Shown here in pieces: positions 14,730 through 23,938 of a DNA stretch of 64,000 bases. Source of the DNA: a bacterium 1XD42-1 (lineage in GTDB: Bacteria > Bacillota > Clostridia > Oscillospirales > Ruminococcaceae); NCBI GenBank assembly GCA_003612625.1, contig RAZJ01000009.1:1-64000 (forward strand). The letters are read 5' to 3'. A program made the position numbers and the translations under genes. Within the stretch, counting starts at the first letter, position 1, and the number at the start of each line of letters is the position of its first letter. The notes under the pieces are model-generated. The model saw only the letters and a program-made list of their open reading frames with translations, had not been told where the DNA came from and did not search any database.

Positions 14730-14861
14730 CTATTTTACTATAACCATATGTACGGTACTTTTACTGATATGAAATTCTTTTGCCGTAGCACGGACAGTTG
14801 TATGGTGTTCAATAATATAGTGGGCAAATGTAATGGCCCGTTCTTCCGGAAGCCCTTTCAA
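14730..14861 (-). pseudogene. spoIIID: Truncated SpoIIID sporulation regulator
   Basis: From a TTG at 14861 (GGGGAGGG upstream) the frame reads LKGLPEERAITFAHYIIEHH, then TVRATAKEFHISKSTVH, the helix-turn-helix of SpoIIID, a mother-cell transcription factor. It stops after 43 codons (MVIVK), while SpoIIID is normally 80-95 residues with a basic C-terminal helix needed for DNA binding. The remaining part is not found in other frames nearby. The remnant suggests a sporulating ancestry, or a second copy of the gene damaged when the neighbouring island inserted. Confidence 0.75.
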
Positions 14862-15071
14862 ATGTGTTCCCTCCCCATAACGGTGATAGTCCATTTATAT
14901 GCAGGGGACAGGGGAAATCATGTCATTTTTCGCAGAACAATAAAAGGTGGAAATACAGCAAAATGACTGAATTTTTCTATATTTTAATTTGTAAGATGTC
15001 AGCTTGTAACAAGGTATAATTTATGATAAACTATATTATAGAAAATGATTGATAGAGGAGGAACCCATTTT

Positions 15072-16961
15072 ATGAATAGCTGTACCGGCTGTCTGAGCCG
15101 CAATACCTGCCAGAGTGCAGATAAGCCTATGGAAGATTATATCCGGCAGCTTCCTTTAGAAACGGCCCACCACCGTGTAGAAGGCCAGTCTACAAAATGC
15201 GGGTTTGGGTTGCAGGGGGTATGCTGCCGTTTATGTGCAAACGGGCCTTGCCGGGTTACACCGGAAGCACCGAAAGGAATTTGCGGGGCAAATGCAGATA
15301 CCATAGTAGCCCGGAATTTTTTACGGGCAGTAGCGGCTGGATCAGGGTGTTATATCCATGTTGTAGAAAATACAGCACGGCAGTTAAAAAATACAGGACT
15401 GCATAAAGACAAGATCCGCAGTGAAAAAGCATTAAACCATTTAGCAGAATTATTAGGTGTTACTGGAACAGATAAATATGACTTATGTGTAAAGGTAGCA
15501 GATGCAGTCCTTTCTGATCTTTACCGTCCGGAATATGAACCGATGGAGCTGGTAGAAAAGCTGGCTTATGCTCCTCGAGTAAAACGCTGGAAAGAATTAG
15601 GAATCATGCCTGGCGGGGCAAAAGGGGAAGTTTTTTGCAATGTGGTAAAAACTTCAACAAATCTAAGCTCTGATCCGGTTGAAATGCTGATATCTTGTCT
15701 GCGTTTAGGCATTTCCACAGGTCTTTATGGTTTGCAGCTGACCAATTTATTAAATGATGTTGTTTTAGGCGATCCGGAAATCCGTTCTGCACCGGTTGGG
15801 ATGAATGTCATTGATCCGGACTATATCAATATTTTAATTACAGGCCATCAGCATTCCCTTTTTACTTACATACAGGACCGCTTGCTGGAAGAAGATGTAG
15901 TAGCAAAAGCAAAAGCTGCCGGAGCCAAGGGCTTTAAATTAGTAGGCTGCACCTGTGTAGGACAAGATCTCCAGCTTCGGGGAGCGCATTATACAGAAAT
16001 TTTTGACGGTCATGCAGGAAACAACTATATTTCGGAAGCTGTACTTTCCTGCGGCGCAATTGATGCCGTATTAAGTGAATTTAACTGCACCTTGCCAGGA
16101 ATAGAGCCGATTTGCGAGGAATTGAAAATCAAACAGATTTGCTTAGATGTGGTAGCGAAAAAAGCAAATGCAGATCTGATACCATTTGATTACGAAACCC
16201 GCCAGGCAGACGGTGACCGGATTATAGATGAAGTCATTGGGGCATATAAAGCCCGCCGTGGTAACGTACCAATGAATCTTTTCACCAGCCATGGCAACCG
16301 GAACACCTTGACAGGTGTTAGCGAAGGCAGCCTGAAAGCCTTCTTGGGGGGCAGTTGGAAGCCGCTGATTGACTTAATTGTTAGCGGGAAAATAAAAGGT
16401 TTAGCTGGCGTAGTAGGCTGTTCCAGTGTAGCTTATGGCCATGATACCCTGACAGCCGCCCTTACAAAAGAATTGATTGCCAGGGATATTTTGGTATTGA
16501 CGGCAGGCTGTTCTTCCGGCGGCTTGGAAAATATCGGCCTTATGACACCGGAAGCGGCTGACTTAGCAGGCCCCAATTTGAAAGCAGTCTGCAAGCAGTT
16601 AGGCGTCCCGCCTGTTTTAAACTTTGGTCCATGCCTTGCCATTGGACGTCTGGAAATTGTAGCTACTGAAATTGCCCGGGAATTAGGCGTTGATCTGCCC
16701 CAGCTTCCACTGGTTATTTCAGCGGCCCAGTGGCTGGAGGAACAAGCTTTAGCAGATGGAGCCTTTGCTCTGGCATTGGGCCTGCCGCTGCATTTAGGAG
16801 TACCGCCTTTCATCACTGGCAGCAGCCTGGTAACAAAAGTGCTGACAGAAGATATGACAGGTCTGACAGGCGGGCGTGTCATTATTGATCCGGATGGCAA
16901 GTCTGCGGCGGATAAACTGGAGGCTGTCATTGAGGAGAAGCGCAAGGCCTTAAACATTTAA
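15072..16961 (+). CDS. cooS: Ni-dependent carbon monoxide dehydrogenase catalytic subunit
   Basis: The ATG at 15072 follows GAGGAGG; an earlier in-frame ATG at 15045 lies upstream of that site. The 629-residue product is a monofunctional anaerobic CO dehydrogenase, oxidising CO to CO2 with electrons passed to a ferredoxin. The N-terminal cysteine clusters for the D and B [4Fe-4S] centres are visible (CGFGLQGVCCRLCANGPC, then GICGAN), as are the C-cluster region residues (GHQHSL, VGCTCVGQD, a cysteine in VGCSSVAYG, and AGCSSGG). It leads a three-gene operon with cooF and a flavoprotein. No CooA-type regulator, cooC or cooJ nickel-loading genes are next to it. Confidence 0.95.
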   Translation: MNSCTGCLSRNTCQSADKPMEDYIRQLPLETAHHRVEGQSTKCGFGLQGVCCRLCANGPCRVTPEAPKGICGANADTIVARNFLRAVAAGSGCYIHVVENTARQLKNTGLHKDKIRSEKALNHLAELLGVTGTDKYDLCVKVADAVLSDLYRPEYEPMELVEKLAYAPRVKRWKELGIMPGGAKGEVFCNVVKTSTNLSSDPVEMLISCLRLGISTGLYGLQLTNLLNDVVLGDPEIRSAPVGMNVIDPDYINILITGHQHSLFTYIQDRLLEEDVVAKAKAAGAKGFKLVGCTCVGQDLQLRGAHYTEIFDGHAGNNYISEAVLSCGAIDAVLSEFNCTLPGIEPICEELKIKQICLDVVAKKANADLIPFDYETRQADGDRIIDEVIGAYKARRGNVPMNLFTSHGNRNTLTGVSEGSLKAFLGGSWKPLIDLIVSGKIKGLAGVVGCSSVAYGHDTLTAALTKELIARDILVLTAGCSSGGLENIGLMTPEAADLAGPNLKAVCKQLGVPPVLNFGPCLAIGRLEIVATEIARELGVDLPQLPLVISAAQWLEEQALADGAFALALGLPLHLGVPPFITGSSLVTKVLTEDMTGLTGGRVIIDPDGKSAADKLEAVIEEKRKALNI

Positions 16962-16975
16962 GGGGGGCGGCTGAG

Positions 16976-17422
16976 ATGAAACGAATTTTTATTGATCCCA
17001 CTAAATGTGATGGGTGTAAAAACTGTTCTTTGGCATGTATGGAAGCCCACCGTCAGGATGGCGGGACAGGAATTTATACTTTAGATTTGCAGGACCCCAG
17101 CAACCAGTCCCGCAACCGTATCTTAACGGATGGCAAAGGCGGCTATAACCCGATTTTCTGCCGCCATTGTGATATACCGGATTGCGCAGGAGCCTGCATG
17201 AGCGGGGCATTACAAAAAAATATGGACAATGGCCTGGTAGAATATGACGCGGAGAAATGCGCAGCCTGTTACATGTGTGTTATGAGCTGCCGTTATGGGG
17301 TTCCAGCCATTTCACCAGATCGGAAACGGGTAATCAAATGTGATTTCTGCGCCCATTTGGAAGAAGGCCCTGCCTGTGTACGGGCCTGCCCGAAAAAGGC
17401 TATTGAAGTGAGGGAGGTGTGA
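16976..17422 (+). CDS. cooF: CooF-like polyferredoxin
   Basis: The 148-residue iron-sulfur protein carries four cysteine clusters for [4Fe-4S] centres (CDGCKNCSLAC, CRHCDIPDCAGAC, CAACYMCVMSC, CDFC...CVRAC), the DMSO-reductase-B-like pattern of CooF. It takes electrons from CooS and passes them on. GGGGGGCGG lies just upstream, and the gene starts 14 bases after cooS and ends three bases before the start of the oxidoreductase, so electron flow CooS to CooF to flavoprotein is likely. Confidence 0.9.
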   Translation: MKRIFIDPTKCDGCKNCSLACMEAHRQDGGTGIYTLDLQDPSNQSRNRILTDGKGGYNPIFCRHCDIPDCAGACMSGALQKNMDNGLVEYDAEKCAACYMCVMSCRYGVPAISPDRKRVIKCDFCAHLEEGPACVRACPKKAIEVREV

Positions 17423-17424
17423 GA

Positions 17425-18657
17425 ATGGAACGATTTGTTATCATTGGAGCCGGTGCCGCCGGTATCCGCGCCGCCCAAACCCTTCGCAAATTCCGTCCGG
17501 AAGATTTGATTACCGTCATTTCCATTGATGATACGGTTCATTCCCGCTGTATGCTCCATAAATATTTGGGCCATGAACGGGATGCTCAGGGCATCAGCTT
17601 TGTAGAGGCAGATTTTTTTGAAAAAAACGACATCACTCATATTGCCGGTGAAAAAGTAACAAAAATTGATACCGGGCTGAAAATGGTATATTATGGTGAG
17701 CAGTATTCTGCCCCATATGACAAATTGCTGATTGCTGCCGGTTCCGGCTTTTTTATCCCGCCAATCCCCCATTTCAGGGAGGCTCCAAATGTATTTGGTT
17801 TCCGGGATTTCAGTGATGCGCTGAAAATTGACGAAGCATTTCTCAAAGGAAAACGGGTATTTATTGTAGGTTCCGGGTTGGTTGGACTGGATGCAGCGTC
17901 AGCCTTATGTGAACGGGGTGCACAGATTACCATAGCTGAAATGGCCCCTCGGGTGATGCCCCTTCAGACAGACGATTATGCTGCCAGTATCTATCAGAAA
18001 GCTTTTGAGGCTCACGGCTGTAAATTCCTGCTAGGTGTAGGAGCCACGGATGCGGTAGTAGATGAGAAGGGGAATATTACAGAGGTCATTCTTGCTACTG
18101 GTGAGCATATTCCCTGTGACTTTATCATTATGGCGGCTGGAGTCCGTCCCCGTATTGAGATAGCCCAAAACAGCGGCATTGCTGCGGAACGGGCAATCCA
18201 GGTGGATGATCATTTGCGCACCTCAGCCCCGGATGTATATGCGGCTGGAGATTGTACAGGTCTTTCCGGCGTATGGCCGGATGCAGCAGCCCAAGGGGAA
18301 GCTGCTGCGGAAAATATGGCCGGGATTGATACGGTTTATGAAAAGCCCTATCCTTTCAAAAATACCAGCAATTTCTTTGGTGTAACCATGCTGTCGGTGG
18401 GGCGTTTGGATTTGACAGAAGGTGCTGAAATTCTCATTCACCGGACACCAAAAGAATATAAAAAAGCCATTATAAAAGATGGAAAATTAACAGGCTATCT
18501 TTCTTTGGGGGATATTTCCAACAGCGGCCTGTATTTGCATCTCATCAAAAATGGAATTGACGTCAGTGGAAAGACAGATAAAATTTTCCGTTTAAGCTTT
18601 TCCGATTTCTATGGCATCAATGAGAAAAACGGAGAATATGCTTATTCTGTTTCATAA
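17425..18657 (+). CDS. FAD/NAD-dependent oxidoreductase of the CO dehydrogenase operon
   Basis: AGGGAGGT precedes the ATG at 17425 by six bases; an in-frame GTG at 17419 would abut that site and is less likely. The 410-residue product has the FAD dinucleotide fold (IIGAGAAGIRAAQTL), a second NAD(P)H fold (VGSGLVGLDAASAL) and the late FAD motif (DVYAAGDCTG). No redox-active CxxC is seen, so it resembles NADH oxidase or rubredoxin-reductase types. The order cooS-cooF-flavoprotein is known from several anaerobes, where it is thought to couple CO oxidation to NAD(P) reduction or to oxidative stress defence. A terminator follows. Confidence 0.9.
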   Translation: MERFVIIGAGAAGIRAAQTLRKFRPEDLITVISIDDTVHSRCMLHKYLGHERDAQGISFVEADFFEKNDITHIAGEKVTKIDTGLKMVYYGEQYSAPYDKLLIAAGSGFFIPPIPHFREAPNVFGFRDFSDALKIDEAFLKGKRVFIVGSGLVGLDAASALCERGAQITIAEMAPRVMPLQTDDYAASIYQKAFEAHGCKFLLGVGATDAVVDEKGNITEVILATGEHIPCDFIIMAAGVRPRIEIAQNSGIAAERAIQVDDHLRTSAPDVYAAGDCTGLSGVWPDAAAQGEAAAENMAGIDTVYEKPYPFKNTSNFFGVTMLSVGRLDLTEGAEILIHRTPKEYKKAIIKDGKLTGYLSLGDISNSGLYLHLIKNGIDVSGKTDKIFRLSFSDFYGINEKNGEYAYSVS

Positions 18658-18664
18658 AAAATCA

Positions 18665-18700
18665 ATTATCCCCGCTTCTTTTAAAAGAAGCGGGGATAAT
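18665..18700. terminator. Bidirectional terminator
   Basis: Perfect hairpin ATTATCCCCGCTTCTTTT with its reverse complement between the converging CO dehydrogenase operon and the RNHCP gene. Confidence 0.9.
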
Positions 18701-18708
18701 ATTTGTTC

Positions 18709-19137
18709 TTATTCATTCAGCTTTCCATCGCCAGCCATTAGATTGGTTAAATCTTCGATCTTTTCCAATGGGAATGGCGGAAGGGAAACAGGCTTCATTG
18801 CAATAGACATCAGCTTCATGGGGTTATCGTCAGCCGCTATCCGGTTAGAAGAAAGGGCGCCGCATCTGCGGCAGCGGTGGATAACAGCCCATTCGCCATT
18901 TTTACGTACCCATACTGCGATTGGCTCCATAATGCCGCCGCAGTCCGACTGGCGGTCACCGGGCTCAATATCTACATGAAGGCTGCACAGGCAGTTTGGA
19001 CAATGGTTGCGGTGGTCACTGCCAGCGCCTGCCGGCACAACAAGCCTGCCGCATACTTTACAGGTAAAGCTGTCATGACAAGGGTGGGTTTTATAATAAC
19101 CTTTTTGATATTGTTTTCTTTTGTTTTCTCTGTTCAC
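18709..19137 (-). CDS. RNHCP domain zinc protein
   Basis: The GTG at 19137 has GGAGG eight bases upstream. The 142-residue product contains FTCKVCGRLV, DHRNHCPNCLCSLHVD and HRCRRCGALSSNRIAADD, the cysteine pairs and the R-N-H-C-P signature that name this domain. The function is unknown; zinc binding is likely and a link to translation or RNA has been suggested for the family. A short leader peptide frame and a hairpin lie upstream (19218-19253 entry). The gene is shorter than some homologues but complete. Confidence 0.85.
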   Translation of the reverse strand: MNRENKRKQYQKGYYKTHPCHDSFTCKVCGRLVVPAGAGSDHRNHCPNCLCSLHVDIEPGDRQSDCGGIMEPIAVWVRKNGEWAVIHRCRRCGALSSNRIAADDNPMKLMSIAMKPVSLPPFPLEKIEDLTNLMAGDGKLNE

Positions 19138-19217
19138 GAGAATATCCTCCTAAAAGTCGTTGGAAACAATCCTTTTGGGAGGCTTGACAAAAATAAAATT
19201 TTACGCCAACCTCCCGG

Positions 19218-19253
19218 TTAGCGGACAAGTGCATAAAATAGATTATTTTTCAT
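19218..19253 (-). CDS. Possible 11-residue leader peptide
   Basis: A minus-strand ATG at 19253 follows AAAAAAAGGAGTGA, the strongest ribosome binding site in this gap. It encodes MKNNLFYALVR and stops. A TATAAT box lies at 19303-19308. After the stop, GGGAGG pairs with CCTCCC across about 25 bases, then comes the RNHCP gene. The set looks like a leader-peptide attenuator for that gene. Confidence 0.4.
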   Translation of the reverse strand: MKNNLFYALVR

Positions 19254-19336
19254 AAAAATAATCACTCCTTTTTTTATTATATCAATGCTGGCGGCACTTT
19301 CTATTATACATAAAATCGTAAAAAAGTCCAGAGGGG

Positions 19337-19951
19337 TCAGGGCGTAAAACGCTGGCTGACCACATCCCAGTTGATTAGGCGGAACCAGTTTTCCACATAA
19401 TCAGCCCGGCGGTTTTGGTACTGTAAGTAGTAAGCATGTTCCCAGACATCCACCAGCAGTACAGGCCGATAAGGGAATACCGCATCCTGGTTAGCTGTTT
19501 GCAGGATCTTCAACTGCCCGGAATCATCCTGGACTGTCCAGGCCCATCCGGAACCAAACAGAGTAACCGCTGCATTTTTCATGGTATTTTTCCATTGGGC
19601 CATGGAGCCAAAGGAAGAAATAACAGCCTGTTGAAAAGCAGGGCTGGGGGAAGTGGATCTGCTTGTCATGGAATCAAAATATAACTGGTGGTTATAAACG
19701 CCGCCGCCATTTTCCCAGACCGATCTGCGGATTTGTTCCGGCAGTTCATTGATATTAGCCAGAATCATTTCCAAATTCCAGGTATGGTACATGGGGTAAG
19801 GGGACAGGGCCTCATTTAAACGGTCTACATAGGTTTTCAGATGCTTGTCATGATGAAAATGCAATGTACGTGCATCTATCACAGGCTGTAAGGCGTTATA
19901 AGCATAGGGCAAAGGTTTCAACGGGAAGGGATAATGCTCTAATTCATACAT
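19337..19951 (-). CDS. sodA: Fe/Mn superoxide dismutase
   Basis: GAGGTG stands eight bases before the ATG at 19951. The 204-residue protein is a full-length iron/manganese superoxide dismutase. It has the N-terminal hairpin with the first metal-ligand histidine region (LHFHHDKHLKTYV), the second histidine in YNHQLYF, and the Asp and His ligands in DVWEHAYYLQYQNRR. It converts superoxide to peroxide and oxygen, a useful defence next to oxygen-sensitive CO dehydrogenase. Fe and Mn forms cannot be separated with certainty; the symbol is generic. Confidence 0.9.
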   Translation of the reverse strand: MYELEHYPFPLKPLPYAYNALQPVIDARTLHFHHDKHLKTYVDRLNEALSPYPMYHTWNLEMILANINELPEQIRRSVWENGGGVYNHQLYFDSMTSRSTSPSPAFQQAVISSFGSMAQWKNTMKNAAVTLFGSGWAWTVQDDSGQLKILQTANQDAVFPYRPVLLVDVWEHAYYLQYQNRRADYVENWFRLINWDVVSQRFTP

Positions 19952-20139
19952 GAAGGGAACACCTCATTTCCTTAATTTAGGGGGATATTTTGATTTATAT
20001 GGGAATCGCCTTTGAAAAATGAAAAGCTTTGATAAAGATTGCAACGGGCGGCCAATCATGTTATAATAAGGAATATTGGCTGCCGGTGACCAGGCAGCCG
20101 AATGAGAAAAGAACACTTTTTATAAGGCGGGGGGTCGAC

Positions 20140-22110
20140 GTGAAAAAAAATGCAAACCTTTTTCATCCATTTGTTTACATTGCCTTAGGATGCTGCATTG
20201 CAATGACAGCGGCCTCCGTATTTTATCATACGCGGCTGTTTTATGTATGCCTTGCAGTAACAGGTATTTGTTCCGGGCTGCTGATTTGGCAGATGTATGC
20301 AGTCCGTCGCTCTGTACGGGAATTTTTAAGTGCAGTCGGCCAGACTTTGACGGCTGGCCAGCAGGAAACCATGGAACGGTTTCCGATTCCGGCAATGGCT
20401 TGCGGAGCTGATGGTGAAATTTACTGGTGCAATGACAGTGCAATCGAACAGGTATTAAATGGGGAAAATAATTATGGAATGAACATCCAGACCATTTTAG
20501 GAAATGTCAATGTTACCGTACCCTGCCCGGTAGGAGGGTATGAAACAGAATACCAGGAAAAATCCTTTGTTGTATACACAGCTCCGGTAAAAAGTACGGA
20601 AAATGACTTATATATGGTATATTTCTTTGAAAATACCCGTTTGAAACGCTATACACAGGAATATTTTGATTCCCGTCCGTCCATTATGCTGATATTAGTA
20701 GATAATTATGAAGAATTGCAGTCTTTAAAGGATAATGACCGGACGCGGTTAATGGGTGACATTGAATATACCATTGGAAAATATGTTTCCGATCATGGGG
20801 GCTTGATGCTGAAAAGTGACCGGGACCGCTTCACCGTAGTGGTGGAAGAACGTCACTTGCGCTCCATGATTTCCAGCCGGTTTGAGCTTTTGGAGCAGGT
20901 GCGGGATCTGGCAAGGGAACGGAACCAGGTGGTTACCCTTTCCGTAGGGGTAGGCCGGGATGCCGGTAATTTGAATGACAGCGAACAGTATGCCCGTCAG
21001 GCGCTGGATATGGCATTGGGCCGGGGCGGTGACCAGGCTGCTGTCCACAGCGCAGGAGGTTATGAATTTTTCGGCGGCGTTTCCAGCGGCGTGGAAAAAC
21101 AGACAAAAGTAAAAACCAGGATTGTTGCGGCCGCCTTGATGGAGCTGATCAACAGCAGCGATTCCGTGTTCTTAATGGGCCACAGAAATGCCGACTTAGA
21201 CTGTTTCGGCGCCGTAGTGGGCCTTTGCCGGGCAGTACAGCTTATGGGGAAAAATGCCCATATTGTGATACGGAAAGAGAAACAGCTTACAGGAGAGCTT
21301 TATACCCGGCTGGTAGAAAACGGATATGAAGGCGTATTTTTAGAACCAGAAGCAGCCCTGCAAATGACAGCAAAAAAGACGTTGCTGATCATTTGCGATA
21401 CCCATACAAAGCAGGTTGTAGAATCCCCGGAATTGTATGCACAATGCAAAAGTGTTGTGGTCATTGACCACCACCGGAAAATGGTGGGGCATATTGACAA
21501 TGCGGTTATCTTTTATCATGAGCCTTATGCCAGCAGCGCCTCCGAAATGGTAACAGAACTGCTTCAGTATTTTGGGGAGAAAATACGGATTGGCCGATTG
21601 GAAGCAGAATCTTTATTGGCAGGGATTATGCTTGACACGAAAAATTTCATTATGCGGACAGGGGTCCGTACTTTTGAAGCTGCCGCATATCTGCGCCGTT
21701 TGGGGGCGGATACCGTAGAAGTAAAACGCTTGTTTGCTTCCAGTATGGATTCTTACCAGCGCAAAGTGAAGCTGGTAGCGGGGGCTGAAATTTACCGGGG
21801 CTGCGCCATTGCTTTGTCGCCGGATCGGGACGCACCGGATATGCAGGTAACAGCCGCCCAGGCAGCGGATGAACTGTTGACCATCCAAGGGGTGCAGGCG
21901 TCATTCCTGATTTTTGAAATGAATGGTTTAATGTGGTTTTCCGCCAGAAGCATGGGCCAGTTGAATGTGCAGCTCATTATGGAAAAATTAGGGGGCGGGG
22001 GTCATTTGACAATGGCAGGCGCCCAGCTCCGGGGCGCATCTCCAAGCGAAGCCAAAGAAAAACTGATAGCAGCCATTGATGAATTTTTTGCAGAAAACGA
22101 ACGGAAATAA
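20140..22110 (+). CDS. gdpP: GdpP-type cyclic-di-AMP phosphodiesterase
   Basis: The chosen start is GTG at 20140 behind AGGCGGGGGG; upstream in-frame codons encode no membrane helix. The 656-residue protein has two N-terminal membrane helices (about residues 10-55), a PAS-like domain, a degenerate GGDEF domain ([10 protein letters not shown], no GGDEF signature) and a C-terminal DHH-DHHA1 phosphoesterase ([35 protein letters not shown]). This is the GdpP architecture, which hydrolyses c-di-AMP to pApA and so affects potassium balance and cell wall stress. The gene leads gdpP-rplI-dnaB, a conserved arrangement in Bacillota. Confidence 0.92.
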   Translation: MKKNANLFHPFVYIALGCCIAMTAASVFYHTRLFYVCLAVTGICSGLLIWQMYAVRRSVREFLSAVGQTLTAGQQETMERFPIPAMACGADGEIYWCNDSAIEQVLNGENNYGMNIQTILGNVNVTVPCPVGGYETEYQEKSFVVYTAPVKSTENDLYMVYFFENTRLKRYTQEYFDSRPSIMLILVDNYEELQSLKDNDRTRLMGDIEYTIGKYVSDHGGLMLKSDRDRFTVVVEERHLRSMISSRFELLEQVRDLARERNQVVTLSVGVGRDAGNLNDSEQYARQALDMALGRGGDQAAVHSAGGYEFFGGVSSGVEKQTKVKTRIVAAALMELINSSDSVFLMGHRNADLDCFGAVVGLCRAVQLMGKNAHIVIRKEKQLTGELYTRLVENGYEGVFLEPEAALQMTAKKTLLIICDTHTKQVVESPELYAQCKSVVVIDHHRKMVGHIDNAVIFYHEPYASSASEMVTELLQYFGEKIRIGRLEAESLLAGIMLDTKNFIMRTGVRTFEAAAYLRRLGADTVEVKRLFASSMDSYQRKVKLVAGAEIYRGCAIALSPDRDAPDMQVTAAQAADELLTIQGVQASFLIFEMNGLMWFSARSMGQLNVQLIMEKLGGGGHLTMAGAQLRGASPSEAKEKLIAAIDEFFAENERK

Positions 22111-22129
22111 AAGGAAGGGAAAAAGAATT

Positions 22130-22582
22130 ATGAAAGTCATTTTAAAACAAGATGTAAAAGGCAGCGGAAAAAAAGGGGATTTGGTAACCGTTTCTGATGG
22201 ATACGCCCGGAATTACTTATTGCCAAAAGGATTAGCCATGGAAGCCAATAACCAGACCATGGGAGAATTTAAAGCAAAACAGGCGGCTGCGGAACACCAT
22301 GCCGCAGTGGAAAAACAGGAAGCCCAGGATTTAGCCAAACGGATCGGAGAAAAAACGGTAAAGCTTACGGCAAAAGCCGGAGCGGGCGGGAAATTATTTG
22401 GATCTGTAACGGCAAAGGAAATCGCGGAAGCCATCAACCGGGAATATGGCTGCAACATTGAAAAACGCAAAATTTCTTTGGAAACAGAAATCAAGGCATT
22501 TGGGACATTTACAGCCCAGATTAAACTTCATCCTGGCGTTACAGCAAAAGTATATGTGGCTGTGGGCGAAGAGGTGAAGTAA
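22130..22582 (+). CDS. rplI: 50S ribosomal protein L9
   Basis: The ATG at 22130 follows AAGGAAGGGAA. The 150-residue protein begins [19 protein letters not shown] and has the long connecting helix ([18 protein letters not shown]) and C-terminal domain ([17 protein letters not shown]) of L9, which binds 23S rRNA at the base of the L1 stalk. It starts 20 bases after gdpP, and the dnaB start directly follows its stop codon. Confidence 0.97.
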   Translation: MKVILKQDVKGSGKKGDLVTVSDGYARNYLLPKGLAMEANNQTMGEFKAKQAAAEHHAAVEKQEAQDLAKRIGEKTVKLTAKAGAGGKLFGSVTAKEIAEAINREYGCNIEKRKISLETEIKAFGTFTAQIKLHPGVTAKVYVAVGEEVK

Positions 22583-23938
22583 TTGGCCACCACTTTTGAA
22601 ACGGGTGAAATACAGCAGCTTCCTTACAGCCTGGAAGCGGAGCAAAGTATTTTAGGGGCTATATTAGTGGACCCGGAATGCTTTCCAAAGGTTTTGGAAC
22701 TGATAAAAGCGGAATCGTTTTATCGGAGCCAGCACCGCCGGATGTTTGAATTGATGTCCAGCATGTTCACCCGGAACAAAGCAATGGATTTTATTACCAT
22801 CCTCGGGGAAGTCCGGGATGCACAGATTTTCCAGTCACCGGAGGAAGCTAAAATTTATTTAGCCCAGTTAGCAGAAGTGGTTCCTACTTCTGCTAATATC
22901 GAAGCTTATTGCAGGATCGTCCAGGAAAAATATGATGCCCGGCGTCTGATGATTGCTTCCCGTGAAATCATCGACATGGCCCGGGAATCCCAAAATGAAA
23001 CAGAACTTTTGCTGGATGTGGCGGAACAGAAGATTTATGACATCCGCCAGGGCCACAGCAGCAGCGGCTTGAAACATATCCGGACTGCCGTAGCGGAAAC
23101 ATATGAAACCTTGCAGCGGTTGTCCGGGGCAGAACGGGAAAAATACCGGGGAACGTCAACAGGCTTCCCTTATCTGGACAAAGTTTTAACAGGCTTGAAT
23201 AATACGGATTTGATTTTGATTGCAGCCCGTCCAGGCATGGGAAAAACTTCTTTTGCCTTGAATATTGCAGAACATGTGGCATTAAAAGCGGGAAAACGGG
23301 TTGCTATTTTTTCACTGGAAATGAGTTCGGAACAGATAGCCTTGCGGCTGCTGTCGGCACAGGCTTCCATAGAAGGCCAGCGCCTGCGGGCCGGAGAGCT
23401 GACGGGAGATGAATGGTACCGGCTGTCCATGGTTTCCCAGGCCGTGTCCCAGTCGGAAATTTATCTGGATGATACGCCGGGGATTTCCATTGGGGAAATG
23501 AAAGCAAAATTACGCCGCTTGCGCCATGTGGATCTGGTTATTATTGATTATTTGCAGCTCATGTCATCTGGGAAGCGCCGCCAGGAAAACCGTGTCCAGG
23601 AAGTTTCCGAGCTGACACGGAACTTAAAAATTATGGCAAAAGAGCTGAATGTGCCTTTAATTACATTATCCCAGCTTTCCCGCGGGCCGGAAAGCCGTAC
23701 CGATCATAAACCCATGCTTTCGGATTTGCGGGAATCCGGTTCTATTGAACAGGATGCAGATATTGTCATGCTGCTGTACCGGGAGGACTACTATAACCGG
23801 GAAGAAGCCGAGGAACGGAATGTGGCCCTTTGTGATGTGGCCAAAAACCGCCATGGGGAAGTTGCCACCGTCAAATTAGGGTGGGACAGCCGTTATACCC
23901 GGTTTACCAATCTGGAGTTTGCAAGAAATGAACCATAA
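22583..23938 (+). CDS. dnaB: Replicative DNA helicase
   Basis: The start is a TTG directly after the rplI stop, with GAGGTGAAG inside the end of rplI as ribosome binding site. The 451-residue hexameric helicase has the N-terminal primase-interaction domain (PYSLEAEQSILGAIL), Walker A (AARPGMGKTSFALNIA), Walker B (LVIIDYLQLMS), the H4 region (LSRGPESRTDHKPMLSDLRE) and the arginine-finger region. The length is normal. Its 3' end overlaps the tilS start by 11 bases. Confidence 0.96.
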   Translation: MATTFETGEIQQLPYSLEAEQSILGAILVDPECFPKVLELIKAESFYRSQHRRMFELMSSMFTRNKAMDFITILGEVRDAQIFQSPEEAKIYLAQLAEVVPTSANIEAYCRIVQEKYDARRLMIASREIIDMARESQNETELLLDVAEQKIYDIRQGHSSSGLKHIRTAVAETYETLQRLSGAEREKYRGTSTGFPYLDKVLTGLNNTDLILIAARPGMGKTSFALNIAEHVALKAGKRVAIFSLEMSSEQIALRLLSAQASIEGQRLRAGELTGDEWYRLSMVSQAVSQSEIYLDDTPGISIGEMKAKLRRLRHVDLVIIDYLQLMSSGKRRQENRVQEVSELTRNLKIMAKELNVPLITLSQLSRGPESRTDHKPMLSDLRESGSIEQDADIVMLLYREDYYNREEAEERNVALCDVAKNRHGEVATVKLGWDSRYTRFTNLEFARNEP

